Source of the DNA: Acinetobacter harbinensis
Lineage (GTDB): Bacteria > Pseudomonadota > Gammaproteobacteria > Pseudomonadales > Moraxellaceae
NCBI RefSeq assembly: GCF_000816495.1
Contig: NZ_JXBK01000001.1
Location: 1,874,257 to 1,914,400, forward strand
Reading direction: 5' to 3'
DNA: 40,144 bases
Positions within the stretch are counted from its first letter, which is position 1; every line of letters starts with the position of its first letter. Positions 28,576-37,155 of the stretch are shown here, in pieces. The notes beneath the pieces were generated by a model, which was given only the letters and a program-made list of their open reading frames with translations, searched no databases and was not told the DNA's origin. The translations under genes were made by a program, and so were the position numbers.

Positions 28576-29115
28576 TTAACGATTGTTTTCGTCTTCTTGA
28601 GAATCTTCAAATTTAGTTTCGCCTTCAAAACCAGGGTTAGACTGAGCACCGAAGCCGCCTTGACCACCAAAACCGCCTGGTTGACCACCGCCAAAACCGC
28701 CTTGACCACCAAAACCACCGCCTTGACCGCCGCTAAAGCCGCCTTGACCGCCAAAACCGCCTTGACCACCAAAACCACCGCCTTGACCGCCACCGAAACC
28801 GCCTTGACCGCCAAAACCGCCACCTTGACCACCAAAGCCACCTTGTGTGCCTTGTTGAGGCGCACCAAAGCCCGGTGCACCTTGAGCGCCAGTAGGCGCA
28901 CCAGCAGGACGTGGATTACGTGCTGGAACAACAGTAGAGATCGCGTGCTTATAAACCATTTGGCTTACTGTATTTTTAAGTAAAACCACATATTGATCAA
29001 AAGATTCAATATGACCTTGTAGTTTAATACCGTTTACGAGGAAGATAGAAACAGGAATGCGTTCCTTACGGAGAGAATTTAGGAACGGATCTTGTAAAGT
29101 TTGACCTTTAGACAT
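28576..29115 (-). CDS. hfq: RNA chaperone Hfq with long glycine-rich C-terminal tail
   Basis: Hfq is a hexameric Sm-like ring that pairs small RNAs with mRNAs. The core (residues 1-66) is canonical: Q8 and D9, the rim patch R16/K17/R19, and the Sm2 motif YKHA at 55-58. The protein is 179 residues against about 102 in E. coli. Residues 91-156 are a low-complexity Gly/Gln/Phe run built on [12 protein letters not shown] units, and the last 15 residues are acidic. Long glycine-rich Hfq tails are known in Acinetobacter and Moraxella relatives. The ATG has GGAG seven bases upstream. It follows miaA, the usual order. Confidence 0.97.
   Translation of the reverse strand: MSKGQTLQDPFLNSLRKERIPVSIFLVNGIKLQGHIESFDQYVVLLKNTVSQMVYKHAISTVVPARNPRPAGAPTGAQGAPGFGAPQQGTQGGFGGQGGGFGGQGGFGGGQGGGFGGQGGFGGQGGFSGGQGGGFGGQGGFGGGQPGGFGGQGGFGAQSNPGFEGETKFEDSQEDENNR
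28648..28845 (-). repeat. Tandem glycine-rich codon repeats inside hfq
   Basis: The DNA for Hfq residues 91-156 consists of imperfect units of about 15-27 bases coding [12 protein letters not shown] peptides. The near-identical copies could change number by slippage. The low complexity leaves other frames open, which creates false genes on both strands. Confidence 0.85.
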
Positions 29116-29151
29116 GTTATAACTCCAAAAAAATTTAAAAATCAGCGCAAA

Positions 29152-29194
29152 AACTATCTCTATTTCTCAATTAAAAATTATAAAAGAGATAGTT
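29152..29194 (-). terminator. Hairpin between miaA and hfq, possible miaA terminator with internal -10
   Basis: The 10-base arms AACTATCTCT and AGAGATAGTT enclose a 23-base AT-rich loop. On the minus strand it is followed by TTTTT and starts 14 bases after the miaA stop. The loop contains a perfect TATAAT in the hfq direction, so it could separate miaA transcripts and also hold an hfq promoter. Confidence 0.5.
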
Positions 29195-29207
29195 ACTAAA
29201 TTTTGCT

Positions 29208-30152
29208 TTATCCGTAGCAGTTTCGCAAGTCTTGTTGCGCCTGCGTTATCGTCATATAGCTTTTAAAATGATGTGACTCTTGTAAAGATCTTAACCAAGT
29301 ATATTGACGTTTAGCAAGTTGTCGTGTCGCAAATAATGACTTATCTCTCATTTCTTGGTAATTTTCACCACTTTGATCACTTTTTTGTATAAATTCTAAA
29401 GCTTGGCGATAACCAACTGAACGCATTGCAGGTAAATCATCGCTTAAATCGTACTTTTCAATCAAAAATTTAACTTCATTTAAAAATCCGATGTTCCACA
29501 TATTTTCTAGCCGCGACTCAATGCGTCCATGTAATTCTACCCGATCAGGCAGCAAAGCATGATTATTAAAAGTGTAACGATATGGTTGATTCTTAGGCTG
29601 TTCTGCTTGTAGTTTTGTAATCGGTTGCCCTGTCAGCCTAAAAACCTCTAGAGCACGCATAATGCGTTGTTTATCACTGACTTTAAACTTTTCACCGGCT
29701 AAAGGATCGACTTGACATAACTCTGCATAAACCGCTTCCCAACCATGTTGCTGAGCCTGTGCTTCAATATCTGCACGAACAGCAGAATCTGCACTGGGTA
29801 AATTACTTGAAAGCCCTTCCAACAGCGCCTTAAAATACAGCATGGTGCCGCCGACTAAAATAGGCGTTTTACCGCGTGCATGGATCGCATCAATTAAACG
29901 ACTGGCATCTTCAACAAACTGCGCAGCAGAATACACTTGTAGGGGCGTAATAATATCAATCAGATGATGCGGATAACGCGCCTGCTCCTCGCTTGTGGGT
30001 TTTGCAGTACCAATATTCATATCTTGATAAACCAATGCAGAATCGACTGAGATCAGCTCAAAACGACCTTGCTCATACAGCTCACACGCCAAAGCGGTTT
30101 TACCACTTGCTGTTGGTCCCATTAAATTGATGACCGGCAATTGATTTGACAT
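29208..30152 (-). CDS. miaA: tRNA dimethylallyltransferase
   Basis: MiaA adds a dimethylallyl group to A37 of tRNAs reading U-starting codons. The 314 residues include the P-loop GPTASGKT (12-19), the catalytic [16 protein letters not shown] region and the ILVGGTMLY motif. The ATG start gives MSNQLPVI. It lies between mutL (6-base gap) and hfq, the widespread mutL-miaA-hfq order. Confidence 0.97.
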   Translation of the reverse strand: MSNQLPVINLMGPTASGKTALACELYEQGRFELISVDSALVYQDMNIGTAKPTSEEQARYPHHLIDIITPLQVYSAAQFVEDASRLIDAIHARGKTPILVGGTMLYFKALLEGLSSNLPSADSAVRADIEAQAQQHGWEAVYAELCQVDPLAGEKFKVSDKQRIMRALEVFRLTGQPITKLQAEQPKNQPYRYTFNNHALLPDRVELHGRIESRLENMWNIGFLNEVKFLIEKYDLSDDLPAMRSVGYRQALEFIQKSDQSGENYQEMRDKSLFATRQLAKRQYTWLRSLQESHHFKSYMTITQAQQDLRNCYG

Positions 30153-30158
30153 GTAGGC

Positions 30159-32102
30159 TTACTCTCCTCGAGCAAAAAGTTTATCTAATTGTGACAATGG
30201 AAAGGCGCGCCACGTGGGACGTCCATGATTACACTGACTGGCAAATTCGGTCTGTTCCATCTGACGCAATAATGCATTCATCTCGGAAAGACTGAGTATA
30301 CGATGGGCACGTACTGCACCATGACAGGCCATGCCTGCTAAAATTTGATCGCGCTGTTGCAATAAGCCTTCTGCGGCATCGCTTGGATCTAAATCGTTTA
30401 ATAACTTGGGCACTAACGCGTCAAAATCTGCTTTATGCAAGATAGCCGGCACACCACGGACAATGACTTGTTCATCACCATATTGGTCAATCTCTAGCCC
30501 CAAACGTGCCAATTGCTCTTGTAAGTCACTGACGCGCATGGCTTGCATACGATTAATACTGATGACTTTGGGAATAAGTAATTGCTGTGAGCTCCAAAAT
30601 TCAGGTTTATCCCACGCAGTTTTCATTTGCTGCAACACAATGCGCTCATGTGCGGCATGCATATCGACAATAATCAAACCTTCGGTATTCTGCGCCAAAA
30701 TATAAATGCCATGTAGTTGAGCAATGGCAATTCCTAAAGGATGTTCATCAATGTGCGTAGAGGCACTGTGTGTGAATTGTGTTGAGGTAGAATCAGTCTG
30801 CGCTGCTGTCGGTTGACGTAGCGGCGCTAAATAGCTTTGTAAGGCATTATTCAGTACCGCTGTGCCGCTATAGCTGTTTTGTGTACCAGCGGCAGAATAT
30901 TCGACCGTTTGCGGACGACTGGCATTAAAATCGGTTAATAGTTCAGAGGCGTGCTCAGAAGTTATGGGACTTGTTGTCGGGCGATGTAACGAAAACTGTT
31001 CTTGATGACGTGGCTGCGGTGTTAAAGTGCTGGGTACACCCTCATCTACTTTCATGGCTTGCGCTAAATCGGCAGTCGCGGTTTGAAATTGCGATAAAGT
31101 AGCTTTGGCATAATGACGTACAAACTCGTGCACTTCACGCTGATTTAAAAAGCGAATCTCGTGCTTGGTCGGATGTACATTGACGTCAATGTTTTCTGGA
31201 TCGACTTCTAAAAACAACAAATAGGCGGCGTGTTGATGACCATGCAAAATTCCATCATAGGCCATACGCAAGGCATGCGAAATGGTTTTATCGCGGATAA
31301 TTCGTCCATTGACATAGACATATTGCATATCCGCTTGTGAACGCGCATCGGATGGATGTCCTAACCAGCCCGATAAACGCATATTAATGCTGTCAGCATC
31401 TATCCAATAGGCATTTTCGGTAAATTGTCGACCTAATAATTGTTGGACACGCTGTAAACGTAGCTCACCACTGTCAGCTAAAGGTAAATTTAAACGAATA
31501 GTATTGTTATGTTCTAACACAAAGCGAATATCAAAATGAATGAGCGCTAAACGACGCACGATTTCTTCAATATGCCCAAATTCAGTACCTTGTTTTTTTA
31601 AAAATTTACGTCGTGCGGGGATATTGAAAAACAAATCCTGCACCCGAATATGGGTGCCTTTTTGCGTCGCAACTGGCTGAATATGTTGATGTTCAAAAGC
31701 CGTACCATTGACTTCAACCTGATAGCCCACGCCTTCTTCATTTTGGCTGCTGCTTAAGGTGAGCCGTGAAACAGCTGCAATAGAGGCCAAGGCTTCACCG
31801 CGAAAACCTAAACTCACAATGGCCTGTAAATCGTCCGCAGTTTGAATTTTACTGGTGGCATGACGCGTCACCGCCAAGGCCAAATCATCAGGATGAACAC
31901 CACGTCCATTATCAATAATTTCAATCAGCGTGCTGCCACCTTGTTCCACCCGAATAATCAGCTCACTTGCACCTGCATCGATGGAGTTCTCTAATAATTC
32001 TTTCACCACCGAAGCTGGTCGTTCAATGACTTCTCCAGCCGCAATCTGATTGGCCAGCGCAGGATGCAATGTATGAATACGACGTTCGGTATGATCATGC
32101 AT
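30159..32102 (-). CDS. mutL: DNA mismatch repair protein MutL
   Basis: MutL links MutS mismatch recognition to strand removal. The 647-residue protein has an N-terminal GHKL ATPase with [13 protein letters not shown] (E35, N39), DNGRG and GFRGEAL. A low-complexity linker spans about 345-460 and a C-terminal dimer domain follows. That domain has ACHGAVRA and CNHGRP motifs of endonuclease-type MutL. However, the DMHAAHE motif (480-486) ends in Gln at 491 where the family has Glu. Its ATG overlaps the tsaE stop. Confidence 0.96.
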   Translation of the reverse strand: MHDHTERRIHTLHPALANQIAAGEVIERPASVVKELLENSIDAGASELIIRVEQGGSTLIEIIDNGRGVHPDDLALAVTRHATSKIQTADDLQAIVSLGFRGEALASIAAVSRLTLSSSQNEEGVGYQVEVNGTAFEHQHIQPVATQKGTHIRVQDLFFNIPARRKFLKKQGTEFGHIEEIVRRLALIHFDIRFVLEHNNTIRLNLPLADSGELRLQRVQQLLGRQFTENAYWIDADSINMRLSGWLGHPSDARSQADMQYVYVNGRIIRDKTISHALRMAYDGILHGHQHAAYLLFLEVDPENIDVNVHPTKHEIRFLNQREVHEFVRHYAKATLSQFQTATADLAQAMKVDEGVPSTLTPQPRHQEQFSLHRPTTSPITSEHASELLTDFNASRPQTVEYSAAGTQNSYSGTAVLNNALQSYLAPLRQPTAAQTDSTSTQFTHSASTHIDEHPLGIAIAQLHGIYILAQNTEGLIIVDMHAAHERIVLQQMKTAWDKPEFWSSQQLLIPKVISINRMQAMRVSDLQEQLARLGLEIDQYGDEQVIVRGVPAILHKADFDALVPKLLNDLDPSDAAEGLLQQRDQILAGMACHGAVRAHRILSLSEMNALLRQMEQTEFASQCNHGRPTWRAFPLSQLDKLFARGE

Positions 32103-32571
32103 GGTGCAATTGGCTCTCTAATGCTTGTTGTAATGCTATGGAGGAGAAGCTTAAGTGTGCTGTGCGCGTTAATTCATCCGCAGATTTTTCAATATTAATG
32201 ATCAATTCAGGCTGCGGAATTTCGTCCCCACCTTTTGAGGGCCATTCAAACAAAAATAATCCATTGGGCGTATCTAGATAATCCCGAATGCCCATTAACT
32301 CCAACTCATAAGGATCATTTAAACGGTATAAGTCAAAATGAAAGATGTCTTGACCTTGAATGCTATACGGCTCAACCAAAGTATAGGTTGGACTTTTGAC
32401 CGCACCGGTATGACCTAAGCTTTGCAGAAAATAGCGCGTAAAAGTGGTCTTGCCGGCACCCAATTCCCCCACCAAATAAATCACGCCTTGGGTAAAATGC
32501 TGCGCCAAAACCTGAGCTAAATTTTGGGTATCGTCTTCATTGTTTAAAGCCAAATTAAATGAATACTGCAT
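32095..32571 (-). CDS. tsaE: tRNA threonylcarbamoyladenosine biosynthesis ATPase TsaE
   Basis: TsaE is the ATPase of the TsaBDE complex that makes t6A37 in tRNA. It has the P-loop GELGAGKT at 35-42, then [12 protein letters not shown] and FHFDLYRL, all family motifs. From the ATG at 32571 it is 158 residues; a GTG three codons earlier is possible and neither has a clear Shine-Dalgarno sequence. It overlaps mutL by eight bases, so the two are probably coupled, as in many gammaproteobacteria. Confidence 0.95.
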   Translation of the reverse strand: MQYSFNLALNNEDDTQNLAQVLAQHFTQGVIYLVGELGAGKTTFTRYFLQSLGHTGAVKSPTYTLVEPYSIQGQDIFHFDLYRLNDPYELELMGIRDYLDTPNGLFLFEWPSKGGDEIPQPELIINIEKSADELTRTAHLSFSSIALQQALESQLHHA

Positions 32572-32602
32572 ATCGCTCACGACAAGATTTCAAAGAACAA
32601 TT

Positions 32603-32608
32603 ATGATA
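32603..32608 (-). promoter_or_regulatory. Possible extended -10 for tsaE-mutL
   Basis: The minus strand reads TGCTATCAT, an extended -10, 32 bases before the tsaE ATG. No good -35 is seen. Confidence 0.3.
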
Positions 32609-32706
32609 GCATCGCACCGCTTTATTGCCCATGCTCGTACTTCTAAATGTGTCACTTTTGCTACATTTTGGAGTTAATTTTCTTTATATCTATTTTTATC
32701 GTTCAT

Positions 32707-33612
32707 ATGATCAGCACTGAATTTACTCCGCCCATGTTAAATGGGGTTACCGCCAGCAAAGTATTCCTTCCTCCGCTTTTGGTCAAGCCTGAGTGTTTGT
32801 ATGATTATCTATGTCAGCAATTTTCGCATATTGCATCAAGTGAATGGCAACAACGCTTTGCAAAGGGTTTAATTTATGATGCTTGCGGTCAGCTGTTAGA
32901 TCGTCATGCCGCTTATATTGAAAATAGTCATGTGTTTTACTACCGCTTTTTAGCCCATGAGACTCCCGTTCCCTTTGAGCATGAAATTTTATTTGAAAAT
33001 GAACATTTATTGGTGGTCGATAAACCGCATTTCTTAACCATTAGTCCCACAGGACAGTATGTGCAAGAAACGCTCTTGGTGCGTTTAAAAAAACAAACCG
33101 GAAATGCTTTTTTAAGCCCTATTCATCGTTTAGATCGTGAAACAGCCGGTGTGGTTTTATTTTCAAAACAAGTTACCACTCGCGCTGCATATCAACAAAT
33201 GTTTGCCGAGCATCGCGTGAAAAAAACCTATCAGGCGATTGCACCTTTTCATGCAAATTTAACCTTTCCCTGTTATACCCGTTTAAGAATGCAAAAAGGT
33301 GAACCCTTTTATACCATGCAAGTGGTTGAAGGTCAGGCAAACAGCGAAACCTATATCGAGCTAATCACACATAATGGCAAATGGGCTAAATATCAGTTGC
33401 AACCGATTAGCGGAAAGCAACATCAACTACGCGTTCATCTAAATAGCTTAGGCATTGCCATTCAAAATGATCCTTTTTACCCTGTAGTGAAACATAAACC
33501 CGAAGATGATTTTTCTGCTCCACTACAACTTTTAGCGCAGCAGATTGAATTTATCGATCCGATTACGCAACAAAACATGGCATTTTCATCAAATTTCCAA
33601 CTGACACTGTAA
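32707..33612 (+). CDS. RluA family pseudouridine synthase
   Basis: The RluA-family catalytic motif HRLDRETAG (Asp143) and the preceding FENEHLLVVDKPH are clear, as is the C-terminal GKQHQLRVHL. From the ATG at 32707 it is 301 residues. An upstream GTG at 32647 would add 20 residues of hydrophobic sequence unlike the family. The N-terminal 90 residues resemble the tRNA or 23S rRNA enzymes of the TruC/RluC type without a typical S4 domain, so the target RNA is not settled. It is divergent from tsaE. Confidence 0.88.
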   Translation: MISTEFTPPMLNGVTASKVFLPPLLVKPECLYDYLCQQFSHIASSEWQQRFAKGLIYDACGQLLDRHAAYIENSHVFYYRFLAHETPVPFEHEILFENEHLLVVDKPHFLTISPTGQYVQETLLVRLKKQTGNAFLSPIHRLDRETAGVVLFSKQVTTRAAYQQMFAEHRVKKTYQAIAPFHANLTFPCYTRLRMQKGEPFYTMQVVEGQANSETYIELITHNGKWAKYQLQPISGKQHQLRVHLNSLGIAIQNDPFYPVVKHKPEDDFSAPLQLLAQQIEFIDPITQQNMAFSSNFQLTL

Positions 33613-33658
33613 TTTAACTGTCATTACAAATTATTTTGCTCAATAGAGGGGATAAGCA

Positions 33659-33686
33659 TTGAAATTGAGCTGAATTTGATTAGAAT
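33659..33686 (+). promoter_or_regulatory. Probable promoter of the RelB-like gene
   Basis: TTGAAA (33659-33664) and TAGAAT (33681-33686) are 16 bases apart. Transcription would start near 33693, about 35 bases before the ATG. Confidence 0.45.
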
Positions 33687-33727
33687 AAATGCTGAAAATT
33701 TAAGTAATTAAATGTACTCAAAACATT

Positions 33728-34060
33728 ATGAGAAAAACTGAAGTTTACCAAGTCAGACTGGACTCCCAAGAAAAGAAGCATGCTTTTGCCGTGTTTAAAC
33801 AATTGGGAATTACTCCAGCACAAGCCGTTCGACTGTTTTTCAAACAAGTTGTTTTAACCAAATCTATTCCTTTTTCAATTGAAAATCAGAATATTGATTT
33901 AGAACAACTCAGTAAAATTCGCAAATTAAAACCGCTCCTCAGTTTAGATGGCGTGATAGAACAACCACTGAGTCCACATCAAGCGTTTGCGCTAGATGAT
34001 GATCATCTAAATTTATTTGAAGAATTAAATGCAATTTTAGGTGAAAGTGACAAAACTTAA
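33728..34060 (+). CDS. RelB/DinJ family antitoxin-like protein without adjacent RelE toxin
   Basis: A 110-residue protein. Residues 1-50 fit the RelB/DinJ ribbon-helix-helix domain: a short strand (EVYQVRLD), a helix, GITPAQAVRLFFKQVV and the KSIPF end typical of DinJ. The second half is acidic, as in toxin-binding tails. No RelE, YafQ or other known toxin follows; the next gene, 91 bases on, is a GNAT acetyltransferase. It may be an orphan or solitary DNA-binding regulator, or the antitoxin of a GNAT toxin. No Shine-Dalgarno sequence is evident. Confidence 0.78.
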   Translation: MRKTEVYQVRLDSQEKKHAFAVFKQLGITPAQAVRLFFKQVVLTKSIPFSIENQNIDLEQLSKIRKLKPLLSLDGVIEQPLSPHQAFALDDDHLNLFEELNAILGESDKT

Positions 34061-34151
34061 CAGTGTTGCATTTGCAAACAAAATTTAGAAAAAACAATGT
34101 GAAAATTTAGCTATGCTGCATGCAATAACCATAAAAAGCATGGAGTTTTAA

Positions 34152-34595
34152 ATGATAGTACGACGGGCAACTGTAGAAGATTTAAAACCTCTGGCTATTT
34201 TATTTGATGAGTACCGACAATTTTACGGTGCCTCTTCAGATCTACAACGCTCCTTTCAATTCCTTAAGCAGCGCTTTGAAAACGAAGAAAGTGTGATTTT
34301 TATTCATGTGAAAGATGATGTCCTTACTGGCTTTATTTTACTCTACTTGGGCTTTTCTTCGGTGGCGTGTTCAACTTACTATATTTTAGATGATGTTTAC
34401 GTCACCCCAACCTATCGGCGTCAGGGTTCAGCAAAACAACTGATTGATACTGCTATTTTGTTTGCGCAGCATCAAAATGCACAACGTATTAGCCTACAAA
34501 CGCAAAAAAACAATTATCAATCACATGAATTATATGAGCAGATGGGCTTTGTCAAAGACAACGAGTTCCAGACCTATCATTGCTTTCTTAAATAG
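34152..34595 (+). CDS. GNAT family N-acetyltransferase
   Basis: A 147-residue single-domain GNAT protein. The acetyl-CoA loop RRQGSAKQL is at residues 89-97 after the strand ILDDVYVTP, and LYEQMGF lies at 127-133. The substrate is unknown; its layout is like general small-molecule or protein acetyltransferases. It has its own Shine-Dalgarno sequence (GGAG six bases before ATG). Its 3' end overlaps rsuA tail-to-tail by eight bases. A link with the upstream RelB-like gene is possible but unproven. Confidence 0.9.
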   Translation: MIVRRATVEDLKPLAILFDEYRQFYGASSDLQRSFQFLKQRFENEESVIFIHVKDDVLTGFILLYLGFSSVACSTYYILDDVYVTPTYRRQGSAKQLIDTAILFAQHQNAQRISLQTQKNNYQSHELYEQMGFVKDNEFQTYHCFLK

Positions 34596-35298
34596 TCATG
34601 CGCGTTTTTGCCAACTCCACTTGTGCTGCGGTCAAATAAACCCACTGCCCTTGCTTTAAATCAACTAGCTCGAGCGCACCAATCTGCTGACGATGCAATT
34701 GCTCCACCTTGTTTCCAACCGCAGCCAACATACGCTTGACTTGATGGTAAACGCCTTGATGAATGGTCATCTGTAAGCTGTGCTCAGCAAGCGCTATGAC
34801 ATCTGTGGCAGCGAAACGTCCTGATTCATTCCGTAATTCTACACCGTGCTGCAATTGCTGAATTTGTTGCTCAGTCACCGGATCTGCAGTTTGCATGCGA
34901 TACACTTTTGCGACATGTTTTTTTGGATGAGTTAAAGCTTGTAAAAACTGGCCGTCATCGGTAAGCAATAAAAGTCCGGTGGTGTCTTGATCCAAACGCC
35001 CAACACATTGCAAACCACGGTTCATCAACGCTGTATCAAATAAATCAAACACGCTAAAGTGATGCGTGGCTTGATGGGAGCATTCATAATCTGCGGGTTT
35101 ATTTAAGGCAATATAGACTTTTTCACGATAGGTAAAATGATCATCGTACACAGAGAAGGTTAAATCATCTAACTTCACTTTATGTTTTACATCGCGAATG
35201 ATTTGCTCATTGATAGCAATTGCACCGGTTTTTATCAGCTGTTGGCAATGTTTACGCGAACCAAAACCTTGCGACTGCAACATCTTTTCCAACAACAT
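34588..35298 (-). CDS. rsuA: 16S rRNA pseudouridine(516) synthase
   Basis: RsuA makes pseudouridine at position 516 of 16S rRNA. The 236-residue protein has an N-terminal S4 RNA-binding domain (about 1-45) and the catalytic motif GRLDQDTTGL with D103. KVYRMQT and GVYHQVKRML follow, as in RsuA and its close paralogues RluE/RluF. The ATG has AAGGG six bases upstream. It converges on the GNAT gene with a short overlap. Confidence 0.9.
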   Translation of the reverse strand: MLLEKMLQSQGFGSRKHCQQLIKTGAIAINEQIIRDVKHKVKLDDLTFSVYDDHFTYREKVYIALNKPADYECSHQATHHFSVFDLFDTALMNRGLQCVGRLDQDTTGLLLLTDDGQFLQALTHPKKHVAKVYRMQTADPVTEQQIQQLQHGVELRNESGRFAATDVIALAEHSLQMTIHQGVYHQVKRMLAAVGNKVEQLHRQQIGALELVDLKQGQWVYLTAAQVELAKTRMTI

Positions 35299-35442
35299 AG
35301 ACCACCCTTTTCAACTTGCATAAAAGCTGCATTCTATACTGAAATGTGCGCAATTTTGATAAGCTTGAACCTTTAAAAGTAATCTCAGCTTAAAAGTCGA
35401 TACAATAGAGCTTATTTCTTGCTATCTCATCTCTTGAAACGC

Positions 35443-35895
35443 ATGTCTAATTTAGATTTAAATCTCATTGTTCTGTTGGTGTTACTGGCTTGCGGCATCT
35501 TTAGTCATAATAGTGCCGTGACCATTGCCGCGGGTGTGCTGATTGTATTTCGCATTACGCCGTTAAGTGAATTTTTTCCTTATTTACAGCAATATGGGCT
35601 GAATATCGGCATTATTATTTTGACCATTGGTGTACTTACCCCAATTGCCAGCGGCAAAATTGCCGGTGATGCTATTTTAAAATCATTTATGAGCTGGAAA
35701 TCGCTGCTTGCTATTTTGATTGGCGTTTTGGTGGCATGGCTTGGTGGTCGCGGCGTTAAGCTGATGAGCAATCAGCCCGATGTGGTGGCAGGCTTACTGC
35801 TGGGTACGATTGCGGGCGTGGCCCTATTACGCGGTGTACCGGTTGGGCCGCTGATTGCCGCAGGTATTTTAACTTTATTTATTGGTTATTCTTAA
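35443..35895 (+). CDS. DUF441 family inner membrane protein (YeaL-like)
   Basis: A 150-residue membrane protein from the ATG at 35443, matching the 148 or so residues of E. coli YeaL. It has four to five hydrophobic segments, with the conserved stretch [12 protein letters not shown], then PIASGKI and a C-terminal [15 protein letters not shown]. The family has no established function. A TTG eight codons earlier is unlikely. It stands alone, converging on metR with a shared terminator. Confidence 0.88.
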   Translation: MSNLDLNLIVLLVLLACGIFSHNSAVTIAAGVLIVFRITPLSEFFPYLQQYGLNIGIIILTIGVLTPIASGKIAGDAILKSFMSWKSLLAILIGVLVAWLGGRGVKLMSNQPDVVAGLLLGTIAGVALLRGVPVGPLIAAGILTLFIGYS

Positions 35896-35950
35896 AAAAT
35901 TATTCAGCCAAAAATCAGCTCATTTTTTACGCTAACTTAAACAGAGCATG

Positions 35951-36005
35951 AAAAACAGCACCACAGATGCATTAATTTTAATATTCATCTCTGGTGCTGT
36001 TTTTT
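35951..36005. terminator. Bidirectional terminator between the DUF441 gene and metR
   Basis: The outer arms AAAAACAGCACCA and TGGTGCTGTTTTT pair perfectly. After one C-C mismatch the inner arms AGATG and CATCT continue the stem. A and T runs flank it on both sides, so it can act in both directions. Confidence 0.85.
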
Positions 36006-36024
36006 GTTAAGAATACTGATCTTG

Positions 36025-36945
36025 TTAAACAGAATAGTATGCATTACGCTTTTGTGAGAATTTAGCCAACTGCTTTAAAAAGCCCTCGAAATAACTTTTT
36101 TCTTTCTCTTCTATTCGATAACCGGCATATAACGTGCGGCGTAAACCTGTCGCTGAGACGCAATCTAAACGACGTGAAGTGACCCAACCTTTTTGCTCAT
36201 ACTCGCTCACCACCCAATCCGGTAACGCTGCAATCCCTCGGCCGCTGGCCACCAATTGAATCAACATTTGCGTTAAATCTGTGGTACGAATGTGTTTGGG
36301 TAAAATATTGGCCGGAATAAATAATTTCGACATAATATCTAAACGATGCTTATCTACGGGATAAGTAATTAAGGTTTCCTCAGCCAACTCTTGTACCGTC
36401 ACGCGTTCCGCACGCACCAAAGGATGGGTATTGGATAACACCAAGCGTGATTCATATTCAAAAATTGGGAAATATTCCACGCCTTTAAGCGCAATCGGAT
36501 CGGCTGTAATCAGCAAATCAAATTCAGCATTTTGCAGTAATTCATGCGGATTAGATTCAAAACCTGAGGCAAAATCCAGATCGACATCCGGATATTGATG
36601 ACGGTATTGATTGAGTAAAGGCATCAACCAATCAAAGCAGCTATGACATTCTGAAGAGAAAATAATCCGTCCCGTTTGACCATGCACAATACGGGTAATA
36701 TCACTTTGAGTAATTTGCACTTGCGGCAACACATCATCGGCCAATTTCAATAAACGCTGACCGACACTAGAAAAAGTCACAGGACGACTGCGACGATTCA
36801 CCACTTCCACCCCATACCAATGATCTAACTCTTTCAGTTGATGGGAAATGGCTGAGGGCGTTAAACACAAGTCGTTGGCGGCTGCCACCAATGAGCCATG
36901 TTCACGTAAAGTGGTTAAAGTTTTTAAATGACGAAGTTCAAGCAT
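36025..36945 (-). CDS. metR: LysR-type regulator of methionine genes, MetR
   Basis: MetR activates metE and related genes with homocysteine as co-regulator. The 306-residue protein has an N-terminal winged helix (about 1-62, with GSLVAAANDLCLTPSAISHQ). Its effector domain starts with the MetR-specific ECHSCFDWL and includes FEYESRLVL and GIAALPDWVV, close to E. coli MetR. The ATG at 36945 is chosen; a TTG three codons earlier is weaker. It is divergent from the metE remnant, the classical metR-metE arrangement, although its target there is now broken. Confidence 0.92.
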   Translation of the reverse strand: MLELRHLKTLTTLREHGSLVAAANDLCLTPSAISHQLKELDHWYGVEVVNRRSRPVTFSSVGQRLLKLADDVLPQVQITQSDITRIVHGQTGRIIFSSECHSCFDWLMPLLNQYRHQYPDVDLDFASGFESNPHELLQNAEFDLLITADPIALKGVEYFPIFEYESRLVLSNTHPLVRAERVTVQELAEETLITYPVDKHRLDIMSKLFIPANILPKHIRTTDLTQMLIQLVASGRGIAALPDWVVSEYEQKGWVTSRRLDCVSATGLRRTLYAGYRIEEKEKSYFEGFLKQLAKFSQKRNAYYSV

Positions 36946-37054
36946 CAATGACAATCCAACAAAGCAGTACCTTTTTCGAATATAAAATTTAAAATCCTGC
37001 CTTAAAGATCAGATTCGAGTAAAAGCGAAGAGGTTTCTTAATCTAAATCAAGAA

Positions 37055-37079
37055 TGAATATTACTCATCTTAGCATGAG
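37055..37079. promoter_or_regulatory. Candidate MetR operator in the metR-metE gap
   Basis: TGAATATTACTCA (37055-37067) matches the MetR consensus TGAA-N5-TTCA except for one base. It runs into CTCAT-N6-ATGAG (37064-37079), a second inverted repeat. The location between metR and the metE start is right. This is a match by eye only. Confidence 0.4.
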
Positions 37080-37155
37080 ATTAATTAGTTTGTTTCATGC
37101 TTGGTTATCTTTAATGCTGCTTTTAACGAAAAGACGTTATTTATAAGAACACCTG

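Noticed and set aside
28648..28845. Spaced near-identical units that look like a CRISPR or minisatellite array
   Set aside because: Units are in frame, encode [12 protein letters not shown] peptides of Hfq and have no unique spacers.
28566..28983. Long open frames with Val/Lys/Ala- or Thr/Lys-rich repeats on both strands over hfq
   Set aside because: They are side effects of the glycine-rich repeat DNA in hfq, which lacks stops in other frames. Their composition is artificial and the hfq frame is certain.
32647..32706. Longer start for the RluA-family synthase from a GTG
   Set aside because: The extra 20 residues are hydrophobic, unlike the family, and lie in the divergent promoter region.
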